32,971 nucleotides of DNA from Flavobacteriaceae bacterium ASP10-09a (GCA_000981625.1 LAQA01000047.1:22442-55412); one strand, 5' to 3'. Shown: positions 1-8,646, counted from the stretch's first letter. Translations and numbers: made by a program. The notes: a model not told the origin generated them from the letters alone.

Positions 1-307
1 CTTTACCAACATCGCCTTGTACACGTTCATGATCGGAATCATAACCTCTATGTGTTGCTAAATCAAAAGCAACAGACAATCCTTTTTGACCTGCTTCTAA
101 ATTTCTTCTGTAAAAAGCATTGCTTTCTTCAGCAGTAGAAAAACCAGCATATTGTCTAATTGTCCAAGGTCTTCTTACATACATTGTTGTATAAGGCCCT
201 CTTAAGTTTGGCGCAATTCCTGCAGCAAAATCTTCATGTTTAAAGTTTTGTAGCCGCTCTGATTTAGAACTTTTTAGTTTGATATGTTCAAATGATTTTC
301 TAGACAT
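1..307 (-). CDS. Methylmalonyl-CoA mutase large subunit, N-terminal part (runs off the window start)
   Basis: Minus-strand translation from ATG at 307: [102 protein letters not shown], typical mutase N-terminus. Not in the ORF track because it is truncated; overlaps the upstream gene stop by 8 nt. Confidence 0.93.
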   Translation of the reverse strand, partial: MSRKSFEHIKLKSSKSERLQNFKHEDFAAGIAPNLRGPYTTMYVRRPWTIRQYAGFSTAEESNAFYRRNLEAGQKGLSVAFDLATHRGYDSDHERVQGDVGK

Positions 308-1655
308 TTTCTTTTGCTAATCTTTCTTTTTCTATCGTTTCAGAAAGACGCTTTCTGATAATTGGTGTAATTATTGTTCTTATATTTCGTTGTTTTACAA
401 AGGGGTACAATTCTAAATCAGATTTCATTCTATCCTCTTTATTTTGCAGCATATTTGTACCTAATAAAATAATGTTTTTAGCATTTAAATTCACTTCTTC
501 TTTTAAAGCACTTTCGTTTATTTTCTTTTGGATTATTCCTGCTTTTAACAAATATAAAAATCCACCCGCTTTTTCTAATTGTTTAAAAAGAGTTAATGCG
601 TTTTCTGTTAATTGCTGTGTTAATGATTCTATATAATAAGAACCATCAGCAAAATTTTGAGCTTCGTCTAAGTAACTTTCTTGTTGTAGAATTAATAATT
701 GATTTCTAGAAATCCGTTCACCAAATTCATTGGATTTATGATATATAGAATCATATGCTACATTAGAAATGGTATTTGATCCACCCAAAATAGCACCCAT
801 ACATTCTGATGTTGTTCTTAACATATTTATATTGTAATCATACAATGTTTTGTTGCGCAAACTTGGTTGTGTGAAAATTTGTGCTGTTATGTTCTTTACA
901 TCATATTCTTGCAAAAGAGTTTCCCAAAGAACCCTGAAAGCTCTTAATTTTGAAATTTCAAAAAAGTAATTACTACCTACAGAAAAATTAAAATGAATTT
1001 TAGATGCAATATCTTTTCCGAAATAATTTAAATATTCATTTGCGTGTGCAAGTGTATATGCCAATTGCTGCGTAATTGTTGCACCAGCATTTTGATATAA
1101 ATCACTAGAAACTGAAAGGCAATTATCTGTTGTTGAAATTATATTTTCTAGTTTTCGATGGTCTTCTTTTAGGTTGATAAACCAATTCCCGTTTTCTGCT
1201 AAATTACCAATGATGTCGGTTTGAAAATAAGCGTTTTCTGAATTACAAAAATTTGAAAGCTCTATTTGAAAATCATCATCTAAAAAAGAAAATTGAAAAT
1301 AAATTGTTAAAGAGTCTAGATTGATTTTTTTTAAAACTTTTCGATAATCAAATTTTTTTGATGTTTTAAACTGGATGGCATTTGCCCCTCTTTTTAAGGC
1401 ATCTAATGCTAGAGAGTTTGCTATTTTTTCATCATCAATAAAAATAGTTTGACAAATAGTACAGCCCTTTTTTGGTAAGTTTATTTTGGCATTTGTGCTG
1501 TCTTCTTTTGTGTAAAAAGGCTTTACAACAATACCTTCGTTAGTTTTCCAAAGCAAAGTTTCATTATAATCTTCCCCTTTTAAATCCACTTGAATTTTTT
1601 GTTTCCAAGCAGTTGTAGATACCGGTTTAAATTGATCAAATAAAAACTTGCTCAT
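300..1655 (-). CDS. Methylmalonyl-CoA mutase small subunit
   Basis: 451 aa, N-terminus [42 protein letters not shown]; directly upstream of and overlapping the large-subunit gene. Confidence 0.88.
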   Translation of the reverse strand: MSKFLFDQFKPVSTTAWKQKIQVDLKGEDYNETLLWKTNEGIVVKPFYTKEDSTNAKINLPKKGCTICQTIFIDDEKIANSLALDALKRGANAIQFKTSKKFDYRKVLKKINLDSLTIYFQFSFLDDDFQIELSNFCNSENAYFQTDIIGNLAENGNWFINLKEDHRKLENIISTTDNCLSVSSDLYQNAGATITQQLAYTLAHANEYLNYFGKDIASKIHFNFSVGSNYFFEISKLRAFRVLWETLLQEYDVKNITAQIFTQPSLRNKTLYDYNINMLRTTSECMGAILGGSNTISNVAYDSIYHKSNEFGERISRNQLLILQQESYLDEAQNFADGSYYIESLTQQLTENALTLFKQLEKAGGFLYLLKAGIIQKKINESALKEEVNLNAKNIILLGTNMLQNKEDRMKSDLELYPFVKQRNIRTIITPIIRKRLSETIEKERLAKENV

Positions 1656-1975
1656 TATTTTTTTATAGTGTCAAATTCAATAATATAAATATCTTCGTTT
1701 TCTTTTTTCATTAAATACTGTTCTCTTGCAAAACGTTCTAATTCCAATGAATCTTGTAGCTTCTTTATTGTCTCTTTGTCTTTTGTGATTTTATCTTCAT
1801 AAAATGAAATAGTACTTTCTAAATCTTCAATTTCTTTGTCATATTTTCCATGTATAAGATATGAATTTTCATCAACAAAAAGCATCCAAATAATAAACGG
1901 CACTAAAATAACTACAAATACATTTGTAATAATTTTAAAAATAGGACTCTCTTTTAAGTTTAGAAAGAAACTCAT
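1655..1975 (-). CDS. Septum formation initiator family protein (DivIC/FtsB-like)
   Basis: 106 aa, one N-terminal TM segment followed by a coiled coil, EREQYLMKKENEDIYIIE-type C-terminus. Confidence 0.75.
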   Translation of the reverse strand: MSFFLNLKESPIFKIITNVFVVILVPFIIWMLFVDENSYLIHGKYDKEIEDLESTISFYEDKITKDKETIKKLQDSLELERFAREQYLMKKENEDIYIIEFDTIKK

Positions 1976-2581
1976 TTACAGACGTTCATTGATTACACTT
2001 CTAACGATATCAATTGCAACAGTATTGTATCTATCGTTTGGTATTATAATATCAGCAAAGTTTTTTGTTGGCTCTATAAATTGCTGATGCATAGGCTTTA
2101 AAGTTGTTTGATAGCGATTTAATACCTCATCAATATTTCTTCCTCTCTCTGTAATATCTCGACGAACTCTGCGTATTAAACGTTCATCAGTTTCTGCATG
2201 CACAAAGATCTTCATGTCAAATAAATTACGTAATTCTTCGCTATTAAAGATTAGAATTCCCTCAACAATTATAACTTTCCTAGGATGTGTTATTACAGAA
2301 TCTTCAGTTCTATTGTGTGTCACAAAAGAATAAACAGGTTGTTTTATTGTTTTTCCTTTTTTAAGCTCTCTTAAGTGTGTGATTAATAACTCAAAATCGA
2401 TAGCTCTTGGATGATCAAAATTTATTTTTGTTCTTTCTTCGTAAGACAGATTAGTCGTTTCTTTATAATAAGAATCTTGCGATATTACACACACTTCGTT
2501 TGTTGGAAGCTGTTTGATAATTTGATTTACAACTGTCGTTTTTCCACTTCCAGTTCCACCTGCAATTCCAATAATTAACAT
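1976..2581 (-). CDS. udk: Uridine kinase
   Basis: 201 aa, Walker A GIAGGTGSGKTTV, SQDSYYK, NFDHPRAID, GRNIDEVLNRYQTTLKPMHQQFIEPTK. Confidence 0.95.
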   Translation of the reverse strand: MLIIGIAGGTGSGKTTVVNQIIKQLPTNEVCVISQDSYYKETTNLSYEERTKINFDHPRAIDFELLITHLRELKKGKTIKQPVYSFVTHNRTEDSVITHPRKVIIVEGILIFNSEELRNLFDMKIFVHAETDERLIRRVRRDITERGRNIDEVLNRYQTTLKPMHQQFIEPTKNFADIIIPNDRYNTVAIDIVRSVINERL

Positions 2582-2630
2582 ATAGGTTTATTGATTTATT
2601 GATAATTATACTGCTAAAATAATAAAGATT

Positions 2631-3941
2631 TTACAAAGTAGTGAAATTATTAATTTTTATGTCTTTTGCTTTTAAATCGAACATTAAATTATACAAGCCA
2701 AAAAATGTTCTATTCATGTATATAAAATGTTTAGAACCTCTACTTGCATTGTACGATCTTAACTCTGCATTCTTTGAGTATCGTTCACCAAATTCGGTGA
2801 TTTTTCCAAAGAATTTTTCGTCAGAAAAATCAAATATTTCTTCGTGAAAGGGTTGGGTGAAAATAGATAACATTTCATGAAACATAGCACTAAAGAATTC
2901 TGACTCATCTTTACTGTCATCTTTCAATAAAATCTCTAATTCATACATTTTTTCTTCGAAAAGAACTTTATTGGAAAGTGTTTCTTCTTTTGCCAATACA
3001 AAATACGGATTGTAAAATTCTAAAGGAATAGTTTTCATACATCCAAAATCTAATGCAATTAATTTTCCTTCTTCAGAAATTAAAAAATTTCCAGGATGAG
3101 GATCTGCATGTACTTTTTTTAAATTATGAATCTGAAACATATAAAAATCCCATAAAGCTTGACCTATTTTATTAGATTTTTCTTGGTCGGTAGCTGCGTT
3201 TGTATATTCCGATAAATGCACTCCTTTCATCCAATCCATCGTAATGATTTGTTTGGATGATAATTCTGGATAATAATTTGGAAAAGAAAGATTAGGAATA
3301 TTTTGACAAGCAGATACAATTTCCTGACTTTGTTTTACCTCTAAAATATAATCAGTTTCCTCTAATAATTTATCTTGAACTTCAAAGAAATATTCATCAG
3401 AAGTTTTACCTTTCATGTTAAACATTCTTATCACAAAAGGTTTTAGTAATGCTAAATCTGACTTTATACTATCTGAAATCCCTGGATATTGAATTTTCAC
3501 GGCCAAACTTTTACCTTCTTTTTCAGCTTTATGAACCTGACCTATACTTGCAGCATTGTAAGCCTTAACATCAAATTTATCATAAATTTCTGAGGGAAAT
3601 TTTCCAAAACTCTTTTTAAAGGTTTTTATAACTAATGCTTCAGAAAGTGGTGGGACAGAAAATTGTGCCAAAGAAAATTTTTCTACATATGCTCTTGGCA
3701 TAATGCTTTTGTCCATACTTAACATTTGTGCCACTTTTAAAGGACTTCCTTTCAAATCCTTTAGACTGTCATAAATATCTTCAGCATTGGCTTTGTTTAG
3801 TTTTTCTCTTGCTTCTTCTTCAGTGTTTGTGATTTTATCACCGTAATATTTTAAATAATTAACGCCAACTTTTGCACCAGTTTTTACTAATTTTGATGCA
3901 CGCTGAATTTTCGTAATTGGAATGCTACTTGCTTTTTTCAT
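2631..3941 (-). CDS. ABC1/AarF (UbiB-like) kinase family protein
   Basis: 436 aa with LKGSPLKVAQMLSMD, AAASIGQVHKA-like (NAASIGQVHKAEKEGKSLAVKIQYPG), HADPHPGNF, LDFGCMK. Confidence 0.9.
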   Translation of the reverse strand: MKKASSIPITKIQRASKLVKTGAKVGVNYLKYYGDKITNTEEEAREKLNKANAEDIYDSLKDLKGSPLKVAQMLSMDKSIMPRAYVEKFSLAQFSVPPLSEALVIKTFKKSFGKFPSEIYDKFDVKAYNAASIGQVHKAEKEGKSLAVKIQYPGISDSIKSDLALLKPFVIRMFNMKGKTSDEYFFEVQDKLLEETDYILEVKQSQEIVSACQNIPNLSFPNYYPELSSKQIITMDWMKGVHLSEYTNAATDQEKSNKIGQALWDFYMFQIHNLKKVHADPHPGNFLISEEGKLIALDFGCMKTIPLEFYNPYFVLAKEETLSNKVLFEEKMYELEILLKDDSKDESEFFSAMFHEMLSIFTQPFHEEIFDFSDEKFFGKITEFGERYSKNAELRSYNASRGSKHFIYMNRTFFGLYNLMFDLKAKDIKINNFTTL

Positions 3942-3943
3942 AC

Positions 3944-4606
3944 TTATGTAGTGCTTTTTTGAAATTTTTCTTTGTACACAAATCTCCCAAAGTCAAAAGC
4001 ATTTTTCAGGAATTTGTTTTCTATAAGTTCGAAGCTAGTATTGATTGATTTTTCGATAAAAATATCTGTCTTTTCAAAAGAATCAGAGGTGTCTTCTAGC
4101 CAAAATTGAATGGTTAAAAACATTTGAATCCAAGCAGATTCATTGATGAGTTTTCGTTGAATTTTTTCTAAACCATCTACAGGTAAGATACTTTCTGATA
4201 AATCTAAATTATCGACAAAACTCATAAAACTTTTCTTTAAACTAGAAAAAGTACCTAATGATTTGAATTGATTTTTACATCCTTTTAAGGCAATCAGTAT
4301 GTATTCTCTGTTTAAATTTAAATTTTCAAAAAAAGTAAAATACAAACTAATTAGTTTATTCTTTTTATCAAAAGATGTAAATTCTTCACTTTCGCTTAGT
4401 ACCTCTAAAGAGTTTATGAAAAGTTCTTTAAAAATAGCTTTTTCAACCTTTTTTAAAGATTTGAAATGTATGTAAAAGTCGGTTTCTTCTAAATTTACTC
4501 TTTGACAAAATTCGGCTACATCTAGTGGTTTTGTTTGGTTCTCGATAACAAAATCCATGTACAATGTTAGTATGTCAACTTTAGAATTTTTTTGTTCTTT
4601 TGTCAT
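3944..4606 (-). CDS. TetR-family-like transcriptional regulator
   Basis: 220 aa all-helical, N-terminal HTH-like segment (DVAEFCQRVNLEETDFYIHFKSLKKVEKAIF); abuts the AarF kinase gene. Confidence 0.7.
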   Translation of the reverse strand: MTKEQKNSKVDILTLYMDFVIENQTKPLDVAEFCQRVNLEETDFYIHFKSLKKVEKAIFKELFINSLEVLSESEEFTSFDKKNKLISLYFTFFENLNLNREYILIALKGCKNQFKSLGTFSSLKKSFMSFVDNLDLSESILPVDGLEKIQRKLINESAWIQMFLTIQFWLEDTSDSFEKTDIFIEKSINTSFELIENKFLKNAFDFGRFVYKEKFQKSTT

Positions 4607-4622
4607 GTTCAGATTTATACAA

Positions 4623-4630
4623 CAAAAATA
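4623..4630 (-). promoter_or_regulatory. Candidate Bacteroidota -7 element (TATTTTTG) for the TetR-AarF unit
   Basis: Minus strand TATTTTTG matches TAnnTTTG and lies 16 nt before the ATG at 4606; no clear -33 TTG seen. Confidence 0.45.
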
Positions 4631-4673
4631 CGAAACGTTTTATTGTTAAAATAGAATCGAAGTATATAAAAAC

Positions 4674-4706
4674 AAAAAACCAAGTTAAAGTTTAACTTGG
4701 TTTTTT
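4674..4706. terminator. Bidirectional hairpin terminator
   Basis: AAAAAACCAAGTTAAA-G-TTTAACTTGGTTTTTT perfect inverted repeat with A/T tracts, downstream of the 96-aa phasin-like gene. Confidence 0.85.
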
Positions 4707-4725
4707 AAGGATATGCTCTTTATTT

Positions 4726-5016
4726 TTATGCAAATATTTTGGTAAATCTTTTTTTACCTTTTATAAAGTGATTTTTGTAAGTATCTAATGCATCAAAAAC
4801 TAGGTTTTGTTGATTTTCTAATAATTTAACGCCTCCTTTTAAAGCTTTGTCAGTAACCTTTTGCCATTGACCTGCAACAGTTATAGATTCTATAACTATT
4901 TCTTCTGTTGTGTTCAAAGCATAATCATTTGCTTTTTTTACATTTGATTTCGCTGATGCTATTGCAGTATTTACTTTTTCTGTAAAGTTTACTTTGTTTG
5001 TTTTTTTTGTGCTCAT
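4726..5016 (-). CDS. Small phasin-like helical protein (paralogue A)
   Basis: 96 aa; NTTEEIVIESITVAGQWQKVTDKALKGGVKLLENQQNLVFDALDTYKNHF aligns by eye with the two neighbouring proteins. Confidence 0.55.
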   Translation of the reverse strand: MSTKKTNKVNFTEKVNTAIASAKSNVKKANDYALNTTEEIVIESITVAGQWQKVTDKALKGGVKLLENQQNLVFDALDTYKNHFIKGKKRFTKIFA

Positions 5017-5044
5017 AATATTTTATATAGATAATTTGTTATAA

Positions 5045-5890
5045 CTATAACTCTCCTTTTAAAGCTAATTCTGCTTGTGCTTTCCAACCAGATAAATCAT
5101 AAATTTTAGCATTGATTCCTGCGTCATTTAATAAGTTAGTCAAGTCTTTAATAGTCATTTTTGCAATTTGATCGTACGCTGTAATATTTAATTCATTTAA
5201 GCTTTTCTCTAAAACAGGACCTATTCCTTTGATAACTTTTAAGTCGTTAGTAGTATCTGTTTTTTTAACTATTATTTTTTCTATAGCTTCTTCTTTCTTC
5301 GCTGCAGCTTTCTTTTTTGGAGCTGCTTTTTTTGCTGTAGTTTTTTTAGTTGTAGTTTTTTTTGTTTTTGTATCAGAAACTACTCCTACTTTTCCTTTAA
5401 CATCATCAATGATATCTTCTGTGTAATCTTCAATTTTGCCCTTTACAGTTTCAATAGTTTCAGAAATGTTCTTTTTTAGTTTAGTAGACATTTTTTCTGC
5501 TTTCTGAACCATTTTATTGTTAGTAACTTCTTTCTCAATTTTATCTTTCATCACTTCAGCTTTTTCAACTAAAGGATGTTCAGAAACCATTTTCTTTGCG
5601 TTTTCAACCATCTTTGGATCATATCCAACTAAAGTTTTTAAACGTTCTGTACTGTTTTCTAACTGACCTTTGATGGATTCTGCTGTTTCAACAACCATAT
5701 TAATTTGTTGTTTTGTTAAAGGTTCAGTTTTCTTAATTAATTTTGCGGTTAATTTTTGCCATTTTTCGCCAGTTTTCACTGTAGTTTCAATAGCGTTAAA
5801 AGAAGCGTCTATTAAATCGTTATTTATTCTTTTAACAATTGCTTTCGCTTTTCCTAACTTGTTTTCTTTTTTTGACTTTTTAGTTGCCAT
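5045..5890 (-). CDS. Phasin-like protein with Lys/Ala/Pro-rich linker and C-terminal helix-hairpin-helix (PhaF-like architecture)
   Basis: 281 aa: N-terminal VKTGEKWQKLTAKLIKKTEPLTKQQINMVVETAESIK; linker TKTKKTTTKKTTAKKAAPKKKAAAKKEEA; C-terminal DLKVIKGIGPVLEKSLNELNITAYDQIAKMTIKDLTNLLNDAGI (HhH motif). Confidence 0.6.
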   Translation of the reverse strand: MATKKSKKENKLGKAKAIVKRINNDLIDASFNAIETTVKTGEKWQKLTAKLIKKTEPLTKQQINMVVETAESIKGQLENSTERLKTLVGYDPKMVENAKKMVSEHPLVEKAEVMKDKIEKEVTNNKMVQKAEKMSTKLKKNISETIETVKGKIEDYTEDIIDDVKGKVGVVSDTKTKKTTTKKTTAKKAAPKKKAAAKKEEAIEKIIVKKTDTTNDLKVIKGIGPVLEKSLNELNITAYDQIAKMTIKDLTNLLNDAGINAKIYDLSGWKAQAELALKGEL

Positions 5891-5928
5891 AATATATGTT
5901 TTTTTTCGTTTTATTAATATGTATACTG

Positions 5929-5973
5929 CAAATATAATTTATGCGAGTTGCTAATGAGTTACAACTTAGTTTC
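5929..5973 (-). promoter_or_regulatory. Promoter with SARP-type direct repeats in front of the 281-aa gene
   Basis: Minus strand: GAAACTA-AGTT-GTAACTC-ATTA-GCAACTC-GCATAAAT-TATATTTG. Heptamers start every 11 bp; last heptamer is 8 bp from a perfect TAnnTTTG. Confidence 0.65.
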
Positions 5974-6223
5974 TGCTGAAAAAACCGAAATTTTTATTAA
6001 GGTTTGTCCAAATCATTCCTTTTCCTTTTTCAAGGTTATTGAATAATCTATCTTGTTGTTTTGCTGTAAAGTCAAAAGTGCTTTTTAAATTCTTAGAAGT
6101 GATTTCTTGTAAATTCTCTGCCCTATCAATAGTTTTTAAAACTATATTTTCTGTAGTTTTTAAAGCAAGTTGATTTAATTTTAATGTGTTTTCTTTAATC
6201 CTTATTGTAGAAATTGTTTTCAT
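5966..6223 (-). CDS. Small phasin-like helical protein (paralogue B), start re-assigned
   Basis: 85 aa from MKTISTIRIKENTLK; LALKTTENIVLKTIDRAENLQEITSKNLKSTFDFTAKQQDRLFNNLEKGKG. The ORF-track start (6277) lies inside the promoter; ATG at 6223 has AAAAAAG just upstream. Confidence 0.6.
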   Translation of the reverse strand: MKTISTIRIKENTLKLNQLALKTTENIVLKTIDRAENLQEITSKNLKSTFDFTAKQQDRLFNNLEKGKGMIWTNLNKNFGFFSRN

Positions 6224-6252
6224 CTTTTTTAGTTTTAATACTAATTTTGATG

Positions 6253-6297
6253 CAAACATAAAAAAGGGGAGTTGCAAATGAGTTGCAGTTAAGTTAA
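6253..6297 (-). promoter_or_regulatory. Promoter with SARP-type direct repeats in front of the 85-aa phasin-like gene
   Basis: Minus strand: TTAACTT-AACT-GCAACTC-ATTT-GCAACTC-CCCTTTTT-TATGTTTG. Two identical heptamers, 11-bp period, 8 bp to a perfect TAnnTTTG. Confidence 0.68.
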
Positions 6298-6308
6298 CTT
6301 ATTGGTAA

Positions 6309-7112
6309 TTAGTGTATTTCTTCTATTTCTTTCAATAGTTTCTTTGTTTCAGGAAGTGGAGCGATTCCATATTCTTCTTCTAGAATTACCTCGCATTTCA
6401 TATATGTTTTTATTGCTTGAGGCCTGTTTCCCTTTAAAATATAAGCTTGCATTTGTATTCTGTAAGCATCTTCCCAAGTTGCATCAATCGCCAATGCATT
6501 TTGTGCTAGACGGATGCTTTCTAAAGGGTTTTCTTTAAGTGTTATTTCTGCTAAAGTAATATACGTGCCTAATACTAAAAGTTGCACTTTTTCTCTTTCT
6601 TCAGAGGTCCAATCTTCATAAACTCTGTTAGGTAGATAAGAGCCTTTATATAAATTTAATGCTGCTTTATATGCTTTTTTTGAAATAGCTTTATCTAAGA
6701 TTAATGCCTCATTACCAATAATAATATACTTCTCTAAAGCTTCAACATCAATCCAAACTTTATCTAAATTAATTTGATAACTAACCCCTTGTCTAATAGT
6801 GAACATCGCTTCTGTTCTTGATGGTCTTTCTGGTTCTAAAACCTTATTAATTCCATGGAGTGCTACTTTAAAATCGCGGTCATTCCAATCTTCCCAAAGA
6901 CCATCCATAATTTTTTCTTTGTGAAGTGCATTTCTTTGGCGATTAGAAACTAAATATTGTAATAATTGAATGGTTTTATCTCTTGTCCATTCTTTTGCCT
7001 CAATTTTTTGTTGATTTCTCCATACACCAAAATTGCCTAAAGTTTCAATGCGGATTTGTGCATTTTCTTGAAAGGTTTGTAGTTCTAGTAATTGTTGATG
7101 AAAATCTGACAT
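6309..7112 (-). CDS. Stand-alone BTAD-domain (SARP-like) transcriptional regulator
   Basis: 267 aa: N-terminal OmpR-like winged helix (IRIETLGNFGVWRNQQKIEAKEWTRDKTIQLLQYLVSNRQ...LHKEKIMDGLWED...VALHGINKVLEPERPS) followed by a BTAD/TPR region (DVEALEKYI...ALNLYKGSYLPNRVYEDWTSEEREKVQLL...AYRIQMQAYILKGNRPQAIKTYMKCEVILEEEYGIAPLPETKKLLKEI). Confidence 0.85.
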   Translation of the reverse strand: MSDFHQQLLELQTFQENAQIRIETLGNFGVWRNQQKIEAKEWTRDKTIQLLQYLVSNRQRNALHKEKIMDGLWEDWNDRDFKVALHGINKVLEPERPSRTEAMFTIRQGVSYQINLDKVWIDVEALEKYIIIGNEALILDKAISKKAYKAALNLYKGSYLPNRVYEDWTSEEREKVQLLVLGTYITLAEITLKENPLESIRLAQNALAIDATWEDAYRIQMQAYILKGNRPQAIKTYMKCEVILEEEYGIAPLPETKKLLKEIEEIH

Positions 7113-7119
7113 TGAGCAA

Positions 7120-7635
7120 CTAGTTATTTTTTATAGAGTCAATTTTAGTAGCTACTTTTTTAATTTCTGATGAGAGCATTTCAATCTGTTTTTGAATTGT
7201 ATTGAAGTCAGATCTAGATGCATTTCTCCATTGATCAATTTGCACTTTCTCTGAAATCTCTTCACCAATTGTCATTATTTTACCTTGAATCTCACCCTGC
7301 AGATTGGTGAATTGTTTTTTAGGGTCTTTTAAGGTGTCTCTAATAACTTTTGGACCAACATCTTTGATGGTTTTCCACATAGAAAGACTTTTATTGATGA
7401 TGCTTTCTTGTTCTTCAGAAGTTTGATGTTTGGTAGCTTCTTCTGTTAATTCCCCTAATCTTATTTGCATAAAAGTAAGTGCATCATTAAAATCAGAAAA
7501 ACGTTTTTCATCACCATTCTGAACGTGTGATATTTTTCCTTTCCACTGGATTTTAGATTCTCCATTTTCCTCAAAAATTTGCTGGTTAAAACGAACCATA
7601 AAAGAGGCAGTTTGTTCTTGTTTTTTTTTCATCAC
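7120..7635 (-). CDS. Uncharacterised coiled-coil protein, possible granule-associated (PhaE-like) protein
   Basis: 171 aa; N-terminal small domain FMVRFNQQIFEENGESKIQWKGKISHVQNGDEKRFSDFNDALTFM, C-terminal coiled coil QIEMLSSEIKKVATKIDSI. Confidence 0.5.
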   Translation of the reverse strand: MMKKKQEQTASFMVRFNQQIFEENGESKIQWKGKISHVQNGDEKRFSDFNDALTFMQIRLGELTEEATKHQTSEEQESIINKSLSMWKTIKDVGPKVIRDTLKDPKKQFTNLQGEIQGKIMTIGEEISEKVQIDQWRNASRSDFNTIQKQIEMLSSEIKKVATKIDSIKNN

Positions 7636-7644
7636 TTTAAAATT

Positions 7645-8646
7645 TTATCCTGGTTCTTTTTCAGAACCAATTTCATATTGTATTAATCCTTTAAAAGCAT
7701 CATTTACTTTATTTCCCTCATATAAAACCTTATATATTTCTTCAGCTATTGGCATGTCAATATTATATTCTTTAGCAAGTTCTTTTACTACTTTTGCAGT
7801 TTTCACCCCTTCTGCAACTTCATTCATTTCACCAATAATTTGTTCTAAACTTTTACCTTGTCCGATTTGAAAGCCAACATGGTGATTTCTACTTTTTGTG
7901 CTAGAACAAGTTGCCACCAAATCGCCCATTCCTGCCAAGCCAGAAAACGTACTTTTTTTTCCGCCCATTGCAATTCCTAATCTTGTTAGCTCTGCCAAAC
8001 CTCTTGTAATTAATGCGGAACGTGTATTATCTCCTGCATTTGCTCCATCCCCCATACCTGTAGCAATTGCATAAATGTTTTTTAAAGCACCTCCTAATTC
8101 GCAACCAATTACATCGTTATTTGTATACACACGAAATAATCCAGAACTAAAAATAGACTGTAACCTTTTAGCAATCGAATCATCAACCATGGCTATAACT
8201 GCAGCTGCAGCTTTACCAAAATGAATTTCTTTAGCTAAATTAGGGCCTGTTAAAACGCCTATTGGATGTCCAGGCATTAACTCTTCAATAATCTCAGTCA
8301 TTCGCATTTTAGTGCTAATTTCTAAGCCTTTTGCAAGATTTATAATCGGCACCCAAGGCCTTATATGAGGTCTTGCTTCTTCTAAAACTTTTCGTAAACT
8401 TTGAGAAGGAACTCCCATTACTATAACATCTGCTTCTTCAACCGTTTCTTTTATCGAGTTAGATGCAACTAAAGCAGGTGTTAATTTGGCATTTGGTAAA
8501 TACTTTTCATTTGTATGTTGTTCATTAATCTCTTTAACGGTTGTTGGGTTTCTTGCCCAAATTATTGTTGGAACATTTTTTGCAGTCAATGATGCAACTG
8601 TAGTTCCCCAAGAACCACCACCTAATAATCCAACTTTTAGTTTCAT
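7645..8646 (-). CDS. gpsA: NAD(P)H-dependent glycerol-3-phosphate dehydrogenase
   Basis: 333 aa; GLLGGGSWGTTVA, GVPSQSLRKVL, NLAKGLE, GPNLAKEI, ELGGALKNIYAIATGM, AGMGDLVATCSS. Confidence 0.96.
   Translation of the reverse strand: MKLKVGLLGGGSWGTTVASLTAKNVPTIIWARNPTTVKEINEQHTNEKYLPNAKLTPALVASNSIKETVEEADVIVMGVPSQSLRKVLEEARPHIRPWVPIINLAKGLEISTKMRMTEIIEELMPGHPIGVLTGPNLAKEIHFGKAAAAVIAMVDDSIAKRLQSIFSSGLFRVYTNNDVIGCELGGALKNIYAIATGMGDGANAGDNTRSALITRGLAELTRLGIAMGGKKSTFSGLAGMGDLVATCSSTKSRNHHVGFQIGQGKSLEQIIGEMNEVAEGVKTAKVVKELAKEYNIDMPIAEEIYKVLYEGNKVNDAFKGLIQYEIGSEKEPG

Noticed and set aside
1836-2087. Other plus-strand ORFs opposite minus genes (1836-2087, 2641-2847, 5229-5426, 5670-5954, 6302-6538, 8899-9135, 11179-11403, 11898-12083, 12219-12419, 15405-15608, 18550-18735, 19877-20074, 25171-25365, 25344-25538, 25710-25979, 26944-27171, 27714-27905)
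   Set aside because: All antisense to or straddling confidently identified genes; no family motifs.
6224-6277. First 18 aa of the 5966..6277 ORF (MQLPFFMFASKLVLKLKK)
   Set aside because: Overlaps the -7 box and first SARP-type heptamer; start at 6223 is more plausible.
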